Shown here piece after piece: positions 14,095 through 21,248 of a DNA stretch of 22,638 bases (its first letter is position 1; every line of letters begins with the position of its first letter). Location of the stretch: assembly GCA_019241495.1 (NCBI GenBank), contig JAFAWZ010000071.1:1-22638 (forward strand), read 5' to 3'. The translations under genes were made by a program, and so were the position numbers. The notes below the pieces were generated by a model, which was given only the letters and a program-made list of their open reading frames with translations, ran no database searches and was not told where the DNA came from. Origin of the DNA: Acidimicrobiales bacterium. GTDB taxonomy: Bacteria > Actinomycetota > Acidimicrobiia > Acidimicrobiales > Palsa-688.

Positions 14095-15351
14095 GTGAGC
14101 CCGGTCGCCCTCCCCTCTTCTGCACCGTCCCTGGCCCTCGCTACGGAGGCGGACCTCGTCCGCCGGGCCTCGAGGCAAGACCGGGGTGCGTTCCGCGAGC
14201 TGTACCGCCGCCACAGCCGGCGGGTGTGGCGCCTCGCCCAGGTCGTTGCTCCTGATCGGTCCGGGGCGCTAAAGGCCTTCTCCGAGGGTTTCGCCCGGGC
14301 GGTACGGGGCGCAGAGGTCGCGCCGCACTGGACCTTCCGGCAGGAGCTCCTGGCCGCCGTGTACCGGTCCGGGGCCGACTACGCCCCGCGGCCAGCAGCT
14401 CTATCGGCGGCCTCCGTCGAAACCTTGTTCGGAAGCCTCCCGCTGCGCTGGCGGACCGCCTTGTGGTTGAGCGAGGTCGAGGGCTACGAGCCGAGCGTCA
14501 TCGCGGCCGTCCTCGGTGTGTCCACATCCATGGCGGCCCAGCTGGTCGCCCGAAGTCGCCGGGGGCTGGCCAACCGCTTCGCCCAGGCCAACGAGGAGCT
14601 GGCCGAACCCATCGGGGCCCTGCTGCTGACCCTCGCATCCTCCCCACCGCCAGAACTGGCCGAAGCGGCCGAGTCCAGATGGGCGAGCGCGCCGAGAGAG
14701 CGGGCTCCCGTCCTCGTGCCCGCCACCGCCTGGCTGGAGGCCAAGGCGGTGCGACCCATGTCGGTCGCGGTTGGGGCGCTGATCGGTCTGGCGTTGATCG
14801 GAGTCGGCACTCTGCAGCAGGGATCCACGCTGCGTTCCAACCTGGGTGGGGGCGGAGCCAACGGCAGCCTGTCAGGGAGCGTGCCGGTCCACGTTTGCTC
14901 CGGCCCCCGGTGCGCATCCTCCGGCTCGGGCACCACGGCGTCGGTCTCATTCTCTTCCGGCCCATTCCCTTCAGGCCCACTCTCTTCAGGCCCACTCTCT
15001 TCGGGCGCGATCTCCCTCAGCCCCGTCCCCGGTCCCGCCACGACGCCACCCACGAGCACCCCGGCAGGCGCCAGCGGGCCCACCCTCCCACCTGGTGGCG
15101 GGAGCAGCCCGACCCCGACTCCGACCCCGGCTCCGCGCCCGCCGGTTTCGGTCACGGGCGGCTCCACCATCCAGGTCAACCTGTTACCCACCGGCTCGGG
15201 CAGCGCGGCGTCTGCCACGGCGGGATCCGGCGGGGTCGCGGTCTCGGTGGGCGGCACGACCGTCGTCGGTGTCACAACACCCACGACCACCGTCCCGTCG
15301 ATCGTCAACAACGTCACCAACACTGTCTCCGGGTTGACCAAGGGTCTCTAA
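14095..15351 (+). CDS. ECF-like sigma-domain protein with transmembrane helix and Ser/Pro/Gly/Thr-rich C-terminal tail
   Basis: A 418-aa protein from GTG 14095, which has AGAGG 6 nt upstream. An ATG at 14062 would give 429 aa but has no well-placed Shine-Dalgarno. Residues about 15-70 resemble sigma region 2 (EADLVRRASRQDRGAFRELYRRHSRRVWRLA, here in two halves of the motif), and about 110-165 resemble region 4 (LPLRWRTALWLSEVEGYEPS, then IAAVLGVSTSMAAQLV). A proline-containing linker leads to one membrane helix (about 222-240, MSVAVGALIGLALIGVGTL). About 175 low-complexity residues follow and would be outside the cell, with two cysteines (C268, C273) and SGPL-type repeats. Region 2 is degenerate where ECF factors have the DAEDLVQ-type motif, so it may not act as a normal sigma factor. 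No anti-sigma gene is adjacent. Confidence 0.72.
   Translation: MSPVALPSSAPSLALATEADLVRRASRQDRGAFRELYRRHSRRVWRLAQVVAPDRSGALKAFSEGFARAVRGAEVAPHWTFRQELLAAVYRSGADYAPRPAALSAASVETLFGSLPLRWRTALWLSEVEGYEPSVIAAVLGVSTSMAAQLVARSRRGLANRFAQANEELAEPIGALLLTLASSPPPELAEAAESRWASAPRERAPVLVPATAWLEAKAVRPMSVAVGALIGLALIGVGTLQQGSTLRSNLGGGGANGSLSGSVPVHVCSGPRCASSGSGTTASVSFSSGPFPSGPLSSGPLSSGAISLSPVPGPATTPPTSTPAGASGPTLPPGGGSSPTPTPTPAPRPPVSVTGGSTIQVNLLPTGSGSAASATAGSGGVAVSVGGTTVVGVTTPTTTVPSIVNNVTNTVSGLTKGL
14954..15013 (+). repeat. Four 15-bp tandem repeats coding for SGPL-type pentapeptides
   Basis: Units at 14954, 14969, 14984 and 14999. The middle two are identical (CTTCAGGCCCACTCT) and the outer two are diverged. 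They encode a pentapeptide repeat (SGPF, SGPL, SGPL, SGAI with Ser/Pro between) in the exported tail of the sigma-like protein. In-frame repeats of this kind vary easily in number. Confidence 0.8.
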
Positions 15352-15357
15352 GGGCGG

Positions 15358-15379
15358 GGCGGGCGCCGGCCGGCCCGCC
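15358..15379. terminator. GC-only hairpin after the sigma-like gene
   Basis: GGCGGGC (15358-15364) pairs with GCCCGCC (15373-15379) around an 8-nt loop, 7 nt after the stop codon. There is no U-tract. It could act as a U-less terminator, but it lies just before the next gene. Confidence 0.35.
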
Positions 15380-15383
15380 GGAC

Positions 15384-15389
15384 TACCCT
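15384..15389 (+). promoter_or_regulatory. Candidate -10 box for the GH2 gene
   Basis: TACCCT ends 8 nt before ATG 15398, which lacks a Shine-Dalgarno. It fits TANNNT but is a weak match to TATAAT. Confidence 0.3.
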
Positions 15390-15397
15390 GCGCCCGA

Positions 15398-17554
15398 ATG
15401 GAACTCGGTGGCTCCTGGCGGGCAACCGAGTCGACCGACTCGGTCCGCCGCTCTCTCGCCGAGGCCGATTTCGACGACTCGGATTGGGCCGACATACGAG
15501 TCCCCGGTCATTGGCGCTCGGAGCCCGCCTTCGCCGGCTCGAACGGCCCTATCGTCTACCGGCGGCGTTTCAACGCCGAGGGGCCAGAGCAAGGTACCCG
15601 AGGCTTCCTCACGTTCTCCGGCATCTTCTACCAGGGCGACGTGTGGTTGGACGGGGAGTACGTGGGTGACACGGAGGGCTACTTTTTTCCCCACACCTTC
15701 GAGATCACCGAAGCTCTGCGGGCCCGCCGCGACCACGTGCTGGCCGTCGAGGTGGCCTGCCCCCCTCAAGCCGATCGGCGCTCCAAACGGAACCTGACCG
15801 GCGTGTTCCAGCACTGGGACTGCATCGATCCCGACTGGAACCCCGGCGGTATTTGGGCGGGTGTGCGGTTGGAAGAGACCGGACCCATCCGTATGTCGTC
15901 GCTGAAGGTGTTGTGCCGGGAAGCGAGCGCGGAGCGGGCCACCCTCGAGCTCGAGGTGGAGTTGGACACAGCCGAGCCCGGGTCGGTCCAGCTCGACACC
16001 GCGGTCCACCGGGAAGACGGCGGCTCCAACGTCGGTAGCGGGGCGGTCGCCCACCATCGACAGGATCAGACGCTCTCGGCCGGCCACAACGTCGTCCGCT
16101 GGAGGGTCGCGATCGAACGCCCCGACCTCTGGTGGCCCCGCGCCCTGGGCAGCCAACCGCGCCACGAGGTCGTCGTCGAGGTACGACCGTCGGGTCGCCT
16201 CGAAGTGAGCGACCGGCGCCGAGCTGTGACCGGGCTGCGCCAGATCAAGCTGCGCAAGTTCGTCGCCACGGTGAACGGTGAGCGTCTGTTCCTGAAAGGC
16301 GCCAACTACGCGCCCACCCGCCGAGCCATGGCCGAGGCAACCGCCGAAGACATCGAGCGCGACGTGCTGTTGGCCCGCGATGCGGGGCTCGACCTGTTGA
16401 GAGTGCATGCCCACATCGGCCGGCCCGAGCTCTACGACGCCGCCGACCGCCACGGCATGCTGATCTGGCAAGACCTACCGCTCCAGTGGGGATACGGCCA
16501 GGTGCGGCGCCAGGCCGTGGCCCAGGCCGGCCAGGCGGTGGCCCTGCTCGGGCACCACCCGTCGATCGCGCTGTGGTGCGGCCACAACGAGCCGATGGCG
16601 ATCGACCCGGCACCCGGGTCCCGGGCCGGGGCCCGGGAAACGGCCCGCTTGGCCGCCGGCCACGTCCTACCCACGTGGAACAAGACGGCCCTCGACCGCT
16701 CGATCCGCCGGGCCCTGGACCGAGCCGACGGCTCCCGGACCGTCATCGCCCACTCCGGCGTGCTTCCCCACCCGGCCTGGGGCACCGACAGCCATCTCTA
16801 TTTCGGCTGGTACCACGGGGAGGAGCGGGAGTTCGCCGGGATGCTGGCCCGTTTTCCGGTGGTGGCACGCTTCGTGAGCGAGTTCGGGGCGCAGGCCGTA
16901 CCGGAGTCGGCCGACTTCATGAAGCCCGAAAGATGGCCCAACCTGGACTGGGACGACCTCGGAGCCCACCATTCGCTGCAGAAGCGCATCTTCGACACCC
17001 GGGTGCCCCCGGCCGAGTTCACGACCTTCGAAGAATGGCAGCGGGCCACCCAGGAGTACCAGGCGACGCTGCTGCGCCATCACATCGAGGCCCTGAGGCG
17101 CCTGAAGTACCGGCCGACGGGAGGGTTCTGCCTGTTCATGCTGAACGACTCGCAACCCGCGGTGACCTGGTCGGTCCTCGACCACGACCGGGTGGCAAAG
17201 GCCGGCTACCACGCCGTGGCCCGGGCGTGCGCCCCGGTCATCATCACCGCCGACCGACCGGCCGAGAGCTACAAACCGGGCGAGCGCTTCGAGCTGCACG
17301 TCCACGCGATCAGCGACCTGCGCACCGCTCTTCCCGACATGACAGCAGAAGCCTCGCTGCACTGGCCCGGAGGCGAACGCAGCTGGCGCTTCGAAGGCAG
17401 CTTGGACCCGGACTCCTGCAGCCGGGTCGGCCGCATCAACATGACCCTCCCCGCGGCCGCCGGACCCGGCCCGTTGGTCCTCGAGCTGGCCCTGCGCTGG
17501 CGCGGCGGGGAGGCCACGAACCGCTACACATCCGAGGTGGCGACCGTCGGCTGA
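15398..17554 (+). CDS. Glycoside hydrolase family 2 protein (beta-mannosidase-like)
   Basis: A 718-aa enzyme. It has an N-terminal sugar-binding jelly-roll domain (about 1-160, including WDCIDPDWNPGGIWAGVRLEE at the end, here DWNPGGIWAGVRLEE), an immunoglobulin-like domain (about 165-280) and a TIM barrel (about 285-610). The acid/base glutamate is E398 in WCGHNEP, and the nucleophile is probably E495 in RFVSEFGAQ. LFLKGANYAP and LLRVHAHIGRPELYDAADRHGMLIWQDLPLQ (here the two halves of one motif) are typical of GH2 mannosidase-like enzymes. There is no signal peptide, so it should act in the cytoplasm on imported or internal glycosides. The start is ATG 15398 without a Shine-Dalgarno. Substrate (beta-mannoside, glucuronide or other) cannot be read from sequence. 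Confidence 0.88.
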   Translation: MELGGSWRATESTDSVRRSLAEADFDDSDWADIRVPGHWRSEPAFAGSNGPIVYRRRFNAEGPEQGTRGFLTFSGIFYQGDVWLDGEYVGDTEGYFFPHTFEITEALRARRDHVLAVEVACPPQADRRSKRNLTGVFQHWDCIDPDWNPGGIWAGVRLEETGPIRMSSLKVLCREASAERATLELEVELDTAEPGSVQLDTAVHREDGGSNVGSGAVAHHRQDQTLSAGHNVVRWRVAIERPDLWWPRALGSQPRHEVVVEVRPSGRLEVSDRRRAVTGLRQIKLRKFVATVNGERLFLKGANYAPTRRAMAEATAEDIERDVLLARDAGLDLLRVHAHIGRPELYDAADRHGMLIWQDLPLQWGYGQVRRQAVAQAGQAVALLGHHPSIALWCGHNEPMAIDPAPGSRAGARETARLAAGHVLPTWNKTALDRSIRRALDRADGSRTVIAHSGVLPHPAWGTDSHLYFGWYHGEEREFAGMLARFPVVARFVSEFGAQAVPESADFMKPERWPNLDWDDLGAHHSLQKRIFDTRVPPAEFTTFEEWQRATQEYQATLLRHHIEALRRLKYRPTGGFCLFMLNDSQPAVTWSVLDHDRVAKAGYHAVARACAPVIITADRPAESYKPGERFELHVHAISDLRTALPDMTAEASLHWPGGERSWRFEGSLDPDSCSRVGRINMTLPAAAGPGPLVLELALRWRGGEATNRYTSEVATVG

Positions 17555-17616
17555 CGGGGAAGTCGGGGAAGTCGGAAAAAGAGGAACACGTACTCGACCT
17601 GCGAATCTCTTGTGAC

Positions 17617-17991
17617 GTGAGCGGCTTGGGCGACAGGCGAGCGGGGTCGGCGACCTTCGTGTTCGCAGCCGAACCGATGGAAAGGCTGGAAAATCTGGCC
17701 ACCCGGGGCCGGGCGCCGGTCCGGCTGGTCGCCGGCACCGTGTTGAGAATCGACGCCTGGCGGTCGCGGCCGGTTCAGGTGGTGGGCAAGACTGCGCCTG
17801 TGGCACCCTCGGCTCCCGTGCTCGACGACACTTCTTCGCTTCGGCGCTCCCCGCGGTGGGGCGCGGCCCGAAGTTGGAGCCGGTTGTCCGTGGCCATCGA
17901 CAAGTGGGCTCTCGAGAACTGGGGCGGGCAGGAAGGGCTGACGCCCGCCCACCTGGAGCGGCTGATCCTCCCTCCGCGACGGGACCTGTAG
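17617..17991 (+). CDS. Possible small protein overlapping the start of the SCP2 gene
   Basis: An open frame of up to 124 aa from GTG 17617 to TAG 17989-17991, whose final G is also the first base of the SCP2-domain gene's GTG start (TAGTG). That one-base overlap and high third-position GC suggest real translation. Against this, there is no Shine-Dalgarno, the composition is Arg-rich (RSRPVQVV, RSPRWGAARSWSR) and no family is recognised. The frame stays open upstream to the end of the GH2 gene and there encodes DLRISCD, the same seven residues as in the SCP2 protein, so the true start may be further upstream or the region may be a decayed copy. Treat as tentative. Confidence 0.4.
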   Translation: MSGLGDRRAGSATFVFAAEPMERLENLATRGRAPVRLVAGTVLRIDAWRSRPVQVVGKTAPVAPSAPVLDDTSSLRRSPRWGAARSWSRLSVAIDKWALENWGGQEGLTPAHLERLILPPRRDL

Positions 17992-18368
17992 TGGCCCGCT
18001 TCCTCTCGGAGGAATGGTTTGGCGAAGTAGCGGCCGCGGCCGGCACCAATGAGGCCACGGTCTGCGCGGTGCTCGAGCAGGTCGTCGAGGGCACCCCGTA
18101 CGGGAAGGTCGCCTATCGGCTCGTGGTGGGTGAGCATCAGGCTCGCCTCGTCTGGCCGGTGCCCAGCGATACCGCCGCCCCCGACCTGCGCATCTCCTGC
18201 GATTGGACCACCGCGGTGGCCATCGCCAAGGGCGACCTTTCCACCCAACGGGCGCTGATGGAAGGCCGCCTCCGGGTCAAGGGCAGCACCACCCGGTTGG
18301 CGGGCCTGGACCTCGCCCCCGGCCTGGACGCGGTTCCGCCCGCCGTGCGGGCCTCCACGATCTACTGA
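17991..18368 (+). CDS. SCP2-like sterol/lipid-carrier domain protein
   Basis: A 125-aa protein from GTG 17991. MARFLSEEWFGEVAAAA is a typical start for actinobacterial stand-alone SCP2 proteins; a central beta part follows (YGKVAYRLVVGEHQARLVWP), and then DLRISCDWTTAVAIAKGDLSTQRALMEGRLRVKG (residues about 65-98, here quoted from the alignment-typical stretch ending MEGRLRVKG), which matches the SCP2 pattern of an acidic turn followed by 'A..G..S.Q.A.M.GR..V.G'. Family knowledge: SCP2 domains form a hydrophobic tunnel that binds sterols or fatty acyl groups. No other domain or signal peptide. Its start overlaps the preceding open frame by one base. Ligand unknown. Confidence 0.8.
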   Translation: MARFLSEEWFGEVAAAAGTNEATVCAVLEQVVEGTPYGKVAYRLVVGEHQARLVWPVPSDTAAPDLRISCDWTTAVAIAKGDLSTQRALMEGRLRVKGSTTRLAGLDLAPGLDAVPPAVRASTIY

Positions 18369-18370
18369 AA

Positions 18371-18406
18371 TCTTCACGTGTCTGGGGCATGACCGGTGAG
18401 TGAAGA
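18371..18406. terminator. Inverted repeat after the SCP2 gene
   Basis: TCTTCAC (18371-18377) pairs with GTGAAGA (18400-18406), 22-nt loop, just 2 nt after the SCP2 stop codon. The right arm is followed by AAA, so on the plus strand it lacks a U-tract. It may be a weak terminator or a regulatory dyad for the next gene. Confidence 0.3.
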
Positions 18407-18484
18407 AAACATGGCCAGGCCCACTTCCCGGCCGTCCGGCGGACGACTAACCTCGGCCCACACGCCACCAGGGAGGTAGGGCAC

Positions 18485-18703
18485 GTGACTCTGTCGGAGG
18501 TAATCGACGACCAGTTCCTCACCCGTTACCGGTCTCTACTGGACGCCGAGGATGCTGCGTTCGACGAGTTGGAACACGCCTTCGAGGACGGGGACCGGAT
18601 GCATTTCGACCAGGACCTCTGTGCCTGGCGGACGGCGGTAGAGAAGAAGCTGAGGTATCTCCACCGCCTCGGGGTGGTGTCTCCGCCGACCATCAGCGCC
18701 TGA
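18485..18703 (+). CDS. Small acidic hypothetical protein
   Basis: A 72-aa protein from GTG 18485 with a clear Shine-Dalgarno GGAGG at 18472-18476, 8 nt upstream. It is mostly helical and acidic in its first half (EVIDDQFLTRYRSLLDAEDAAFDELEHAFEDGD), then has one Cys-Trp pair (LCAWRTAVEKKLRYLHRL). No membrane helix, signal peptide or known domain. A TAACCT hexamer at 18448-18453 is a possible -10 box, giving a short leader. The strong ribosome site and codon use favour a real gene. Function unknown. Confidence 0.7.
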   Translation: MTLSEVIDDQFLTRYRSLLDAEDAAFDELEHAFEDGDRMHFDQDLCAWRTAVEKKLRYLHRLGVVSPPTISA

Positions 18704-18714
18704 AGCCTCTCCTA

Positions 18715-18737
18715 GAGCCCGCCAGATGCCAGGGCTC
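18715..18737 (+). terminator. Short hairpin after the 72-aa protein gene
   Basis: GAGCCC (18715-18720) pairs with GGGCTC (18732-18737), 11-nt loop, 11 nt after the stop codon. No U-tract follows, so this is a weak terminator candidate. Confidence 0.3.
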
Positions 18738-18776
18738 GAGGGTCGCGCCGGTTGGCTGGCCCCGGGGGCAGGGGCC

Positions 18777-18782
18777 TAAGTT
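18777..18782 (+). promoter_or_regulatory. Candidate -10 box for mdh
   Basis: TAAGTT with TTGGCT (18752-18757) 19 bp upstream as a possible -35. It would give a leader of about 40 nt containing the mdh Shine-Dalgarno. Confidence 0.35.
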
Positions 18783-18830
18783 CGGAGTCGTCGGGAGCGC
18801 CCCGCCCTCGTCGATCGGAGGCCGTAGTAG

Positions 18831-19823
18831 ATGTCCGCTTCACCTGTTCGCGTCGCTGTAACCGGAGCTGCCGGCCAGATCGGCTACAGCCTCCTCTTCA
18901 GGATCGCGAGCGGTGCCCTGCTCGGGCCTGACCAGCCGGTGACCCTGCAGTTGTTGGAGATCACCCCGGCGCTCGGTGCTCTCGAGGGAGTGGTCATGGA
19001 GTTGGACGACTGCGCCTTCCCCCTGTTGCACGACGTGGTGGCGACCGATGACGCCAACGTCGCTTTCGGCGACGCCAACGTCGCCCTTCTGGTCGGCGCC
19101 CGGCCCCGCACCAAAGGGATGGAGCGCAAGGATCTCCTCGAAGCCAACGGGGCCATATTCACCGTCCAGGGCAAAGCATTGTCGGACAATGCGGCGCCCG
19201 ACATCAAGGTTCTGGTCGTGGGCAACCCGGCCAACACCAACGCCCTCATCGCCATGCACAACGCCCCGAACATCGCACCGGAGCGCTTCACCGCCATGAC
19301 CCGGCTCGACCAGAACCGGGCCAAGGCCCAGCTGGCGGGCAAGTCGGGGCGCCAGGTGTCGGAGATCACCAACATGACGATCTGGGGCAACCACTCGGCG
19401 ACCCAGTACCCCGACGCCTTCCGGGCCAAGATCGGGGGACGGCCGGCCAACGAGGTCATCGCCGACGACGTTTGGATCGAACAAGAGTTCATCCCCGCCG
19501 TGCAACAGCGGGGTGCAGCCATCATCGAAGCGCGGGGCGCGTCGAGCGCGGCATCAGCCGCGAGCGCCGCCATCGACCACGTCCACGACTGGGTGTTGGG
19601 CACGAGCGGCGGAGACTGGGTGTCGATGGCAGTGCCGTCCGACGGCTCCTACGGAGTCCCCGAGGGTCTGATCTCGTCCTTCCCCGTCACCACCTCCGGC
19701 GGGAAGTACTCGGTTGTGCCGGGAATCGAGCTGGAAGAGTTCTCCCGCACCCGGTTCGATCGCTCCGTCGCCGAGCTGAGTGAAGAGCGCGACGCAGTCA
19801 AGGAGCTCGGCCTGATCGGCTAG
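18831..19823 (+). CDS. mdh: Malate dehydrogenase
   Basis: A 330-aa enzyme that oxidises malate to oxaloacetate with NAD in the TCA cycle. The Rossmann motif is TGAAGQIG (11-18); substrate-binding arginines lie in VGARPRTKGMERKD (88-101) and TRLDQNRAK (157-165, with catalytic D160); the catalytic histidine is H188 in WGNHSATQYPD. These signatures are those of the cytosolic-type (group 2) malate dehydrogenases found in actinobacteria. Length is normal. The start is ATG 18831 with GGAGG at 18817-18821 and a 9-nt spacer. It faces icd across a 73-bp gap. Confidence 0.97.
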   Translation: MSASPVRVAVTGAAGQIGYSLLFRIASGALLGPDQPVTLQLLEITPALGALEGVVMELDDCAFPLLHDVVATDDANVAFGDANVALLVGARPRTKGMERKDLLEANGAIFTVQGKALSDNAAPDIKVLVVGNPANTNALIAMHNAPNIAPERFTAMTRLDQNRAKAQLAGKSGRQVSEITNMTIWGNHSATQYPDAFRAKIGGRPANEVIADDVWIEQEFIPAVQQRGAAIIEARGASSAASAASAAIDHVHDWVLGTSGGDWVSMAVPSDGSYGVPEGLISSFPVTTSGGKYSVVPGIELEEFSRTRFDRSVAELSEERDAVKELGLIG

Positions 19824-19828
19824 GCCAG

Positions 19829-19849
19829 GCTCGCCCCGGGTTCGCGAGC
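19829..19849. terminator. Hairpin between convergent mdh and icd
   Basis: GCTCGC (19829-19834) pairs with GCGAGC (19844-19849) with a 9-nt loop, 5 nt after the mdh stop. No U-tract on either strand. It is the best terminator candidate in the 73-bp convergent gap. Confidence 0.35.
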
Positions 19850-19896
19850 GCTCAGGGCGCCGGCGGCGGGTCGGTCAGGTTCAGTGGAGATCTGGT

Positions 19897-21114
19897 TCAG
19901 AGGCGGTCGACGATGGCCGAGGCGAACTCCGAAGTCTTCACCTCGGTGGCTCCTTCCATCTGGCGGGCGAAGTCGTAGGTGACGATCTTCTCTGCGATGG
20001 TCGCTTCGAGAGCACGCACGATGTCGTCGGCCGCGTCCTGCCAACCCAGATGTTCGAACATCAGCACGCCCGAGAGTAGGACCGAACCCGGGTTCACTTT
20101 GTCCTGGCCGGCATACTTGGGCGCGGTGCCATGCGTGGCCTCGAAGATCCCGTGGCCCGTGACGTAGTTGATGTTCGCCCCTGGGGCGATACCGATGCCT
20201 CCGACCTGGGCGGCCAAGGCGTCTGAGAGGTAGTCGCCGTTCAGGTTGGTGGTCGCGATGACGTCGAACTCGTCGGGCCGGGTGAGGACCTGCTGGAGGG
20301 TGATGTCCGCGATGGCGTCCTTCACCAGGATCTTGTCACCTGGCTTGCCATCACAGTCGTCCCAGCCCACGGCGACGCCGGAGAACTCTTCACGCACCAG
20401 CTCGTAGCCCCAGGTGCGGAAGCCGCCTTCGGTGAACTTCTGGATGTTCCCCTTGTGCACCAGGGTGACCGACCGGCGCTTGTGACTGACCGCATAGTTG
20501 AGCGCCGCCCGGACGAGACGCTTCGAACCCGATACCGATACGGGCTTGATACCGATGCCGCTGTCAGGGCGGATCTCCCAGCCGAACTCGTCGTGCAGCA
20601 GCTCGATCAGGCGCTTGGCCTCGGGAGTCCCTTCCTGGAGCTCGAGGCCGGCATAGATGTCCTCGGTGTTCTCCCGGAAGATCACCATGTCCACCAGGTC
20701 GGGGCGCTTGACCGGTGAGGGCACTCCCTGGAACCAGCGCACCGGGCGGAGACACACGTACAAGTCGAGGATCTGACGGAGGGCGACGTTCAGGGAACGG
20801 AAACCCCCACCTATCGGTGTGGTGAGTGGGCCCTTGATGCCGATCAGATACTCGCGGAACACGTCGATCGTGGCCTGCGGCAGCCAGTCGCCCGTCTCGT
20901 TGAACGCCTTCTCCCCGGCCAGCACCTCCATCCACGAGATGCTCTTGCCGTGCTTCTTGGCCGCCGCGTCGAGAACCAGCTGCGCCGCCGGCCATATGTC
21001 GACTCCGGTGCCGTCGCCTTCGATGAAGGGAACGATCGGCTGCTCAGGGACCGACAGTGCCCCGTCGTCATTCATCGTGATCTTCTCGGGTTTCGTCGCG
21101 ATCTTCTCGGCCAT
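19897..21114 (-). CDS. icd: NADP-dependent isocitrate dehydrogenase
   Basis: A 405-aa enzyme converting isocitrate to 2-oxoglutarate, CO2 and NADPH. It resembles the homodimeric E. coli Icd type rather than the monomeric form common in Corynebacterium and Streptomyces. Substrate-binding residues are in IGGGFRSLNVALRQ (101-114; S107 matches the serine phosphorylated in E. coli), CLRPVRW (121-127) and FRENTEDIYAG (146-156). NADP choice is indicated by K333 and Y334 in HGTAPKYAGQDKVNPGS, as in the NADP enzymes. The start is ATG 21112-21114 without a Shine-Dalgarno; TAGTCT ends exactly 6 nt before it, so the mRNA may be leaderless. No kinase/phosphatase gene is nearby. Confidence 0.96.
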   Translation of the reverse strand: MAEKIATKPEKITMNDDGALSVPEQPIVPFIEGDGTGVDIWPAAQLVLDAAAKKHGKSISWMEVLAGEKAFNETGDWLPQATIDVFREYLIGIKGPLTTPIGGGFRSLNVALRQILDLYVCLRPVRWFQGVPSPVKRPDLVDMVIFRENTEDIYAGLELQEGTPEAKRLIELLHDEFGWEIRPDSGIGIKPVSVSGSKRLVRAALNYAVSHKRRSVTLVHKGNIQKFTEGGFRTWGYELVREEFSGVAVGWDDCDGKPGDKILVKDAIADITLQQVLTRPDEFDVIATTNLNGDYLSDALAAQVGGIGIAPGANINYVTGHGIFEATHGTAPKYAGQDKVNPGSVLLSGVLMFEHLGWQDAADDIVRALEATIAEKIVTYDFARQMEGATEVKTSEFASAIVDRL

Positions 21115-21120
21115 GCCACA

Positions 21121-21126
21121 AGACTA
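21121..21126 (-). promoter_or_regulatory. Candidate -10 box for icd
   Basis: TAGTCT on the minus strand with 6 nt to ATG 21114, so the expected transcription start coincides with the A of the start codon. No Shine-Dalgarno in between. Confidence 0.45.
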
Positions 21127-21236
21127 CCGGGGCCGAGTGACCCCCAACCTGGCCCGCCAGCTCTTCACTAGGGGGCGATCCCTCGCCAACCTGGAGCCGG
21201 TCACTCTTGGCACTAGTTTCGAGCTTCCCGAACCGC

Positions 21237-21242
21237 CATAAT
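21237..21242 (+). promoter_or_regulatory. Candidate -10 box for the AAA/LuxR-type regulator
   Basis: CATAAT (5 of 6 bases of TATAAT) followed by 6 nt and GTG 21249, again predicting a leaderless mRNA. TTGGCA at 21207-21212 resembles a -35 box but its 24-bp spacing is too long. Confidence 0.45.
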
Positions 21243-21248
21243 TGGTGG

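Noticed and set aside
14484..15341. 285-codon minus-strand frame opposite the sigma-like gene
   Set aside because: Low-complexity mirror of the Ser/Pro/Gly tail; the plus frame has sigma-like domains, a membrane helix and a Shine-Dalgarno.
16667..18094. 475-codon minus-strand frame opposite GH2/SCP2
   Set aside because: Antisense shadow with no motif; GH2 catalytic motifs are on the plus strand.
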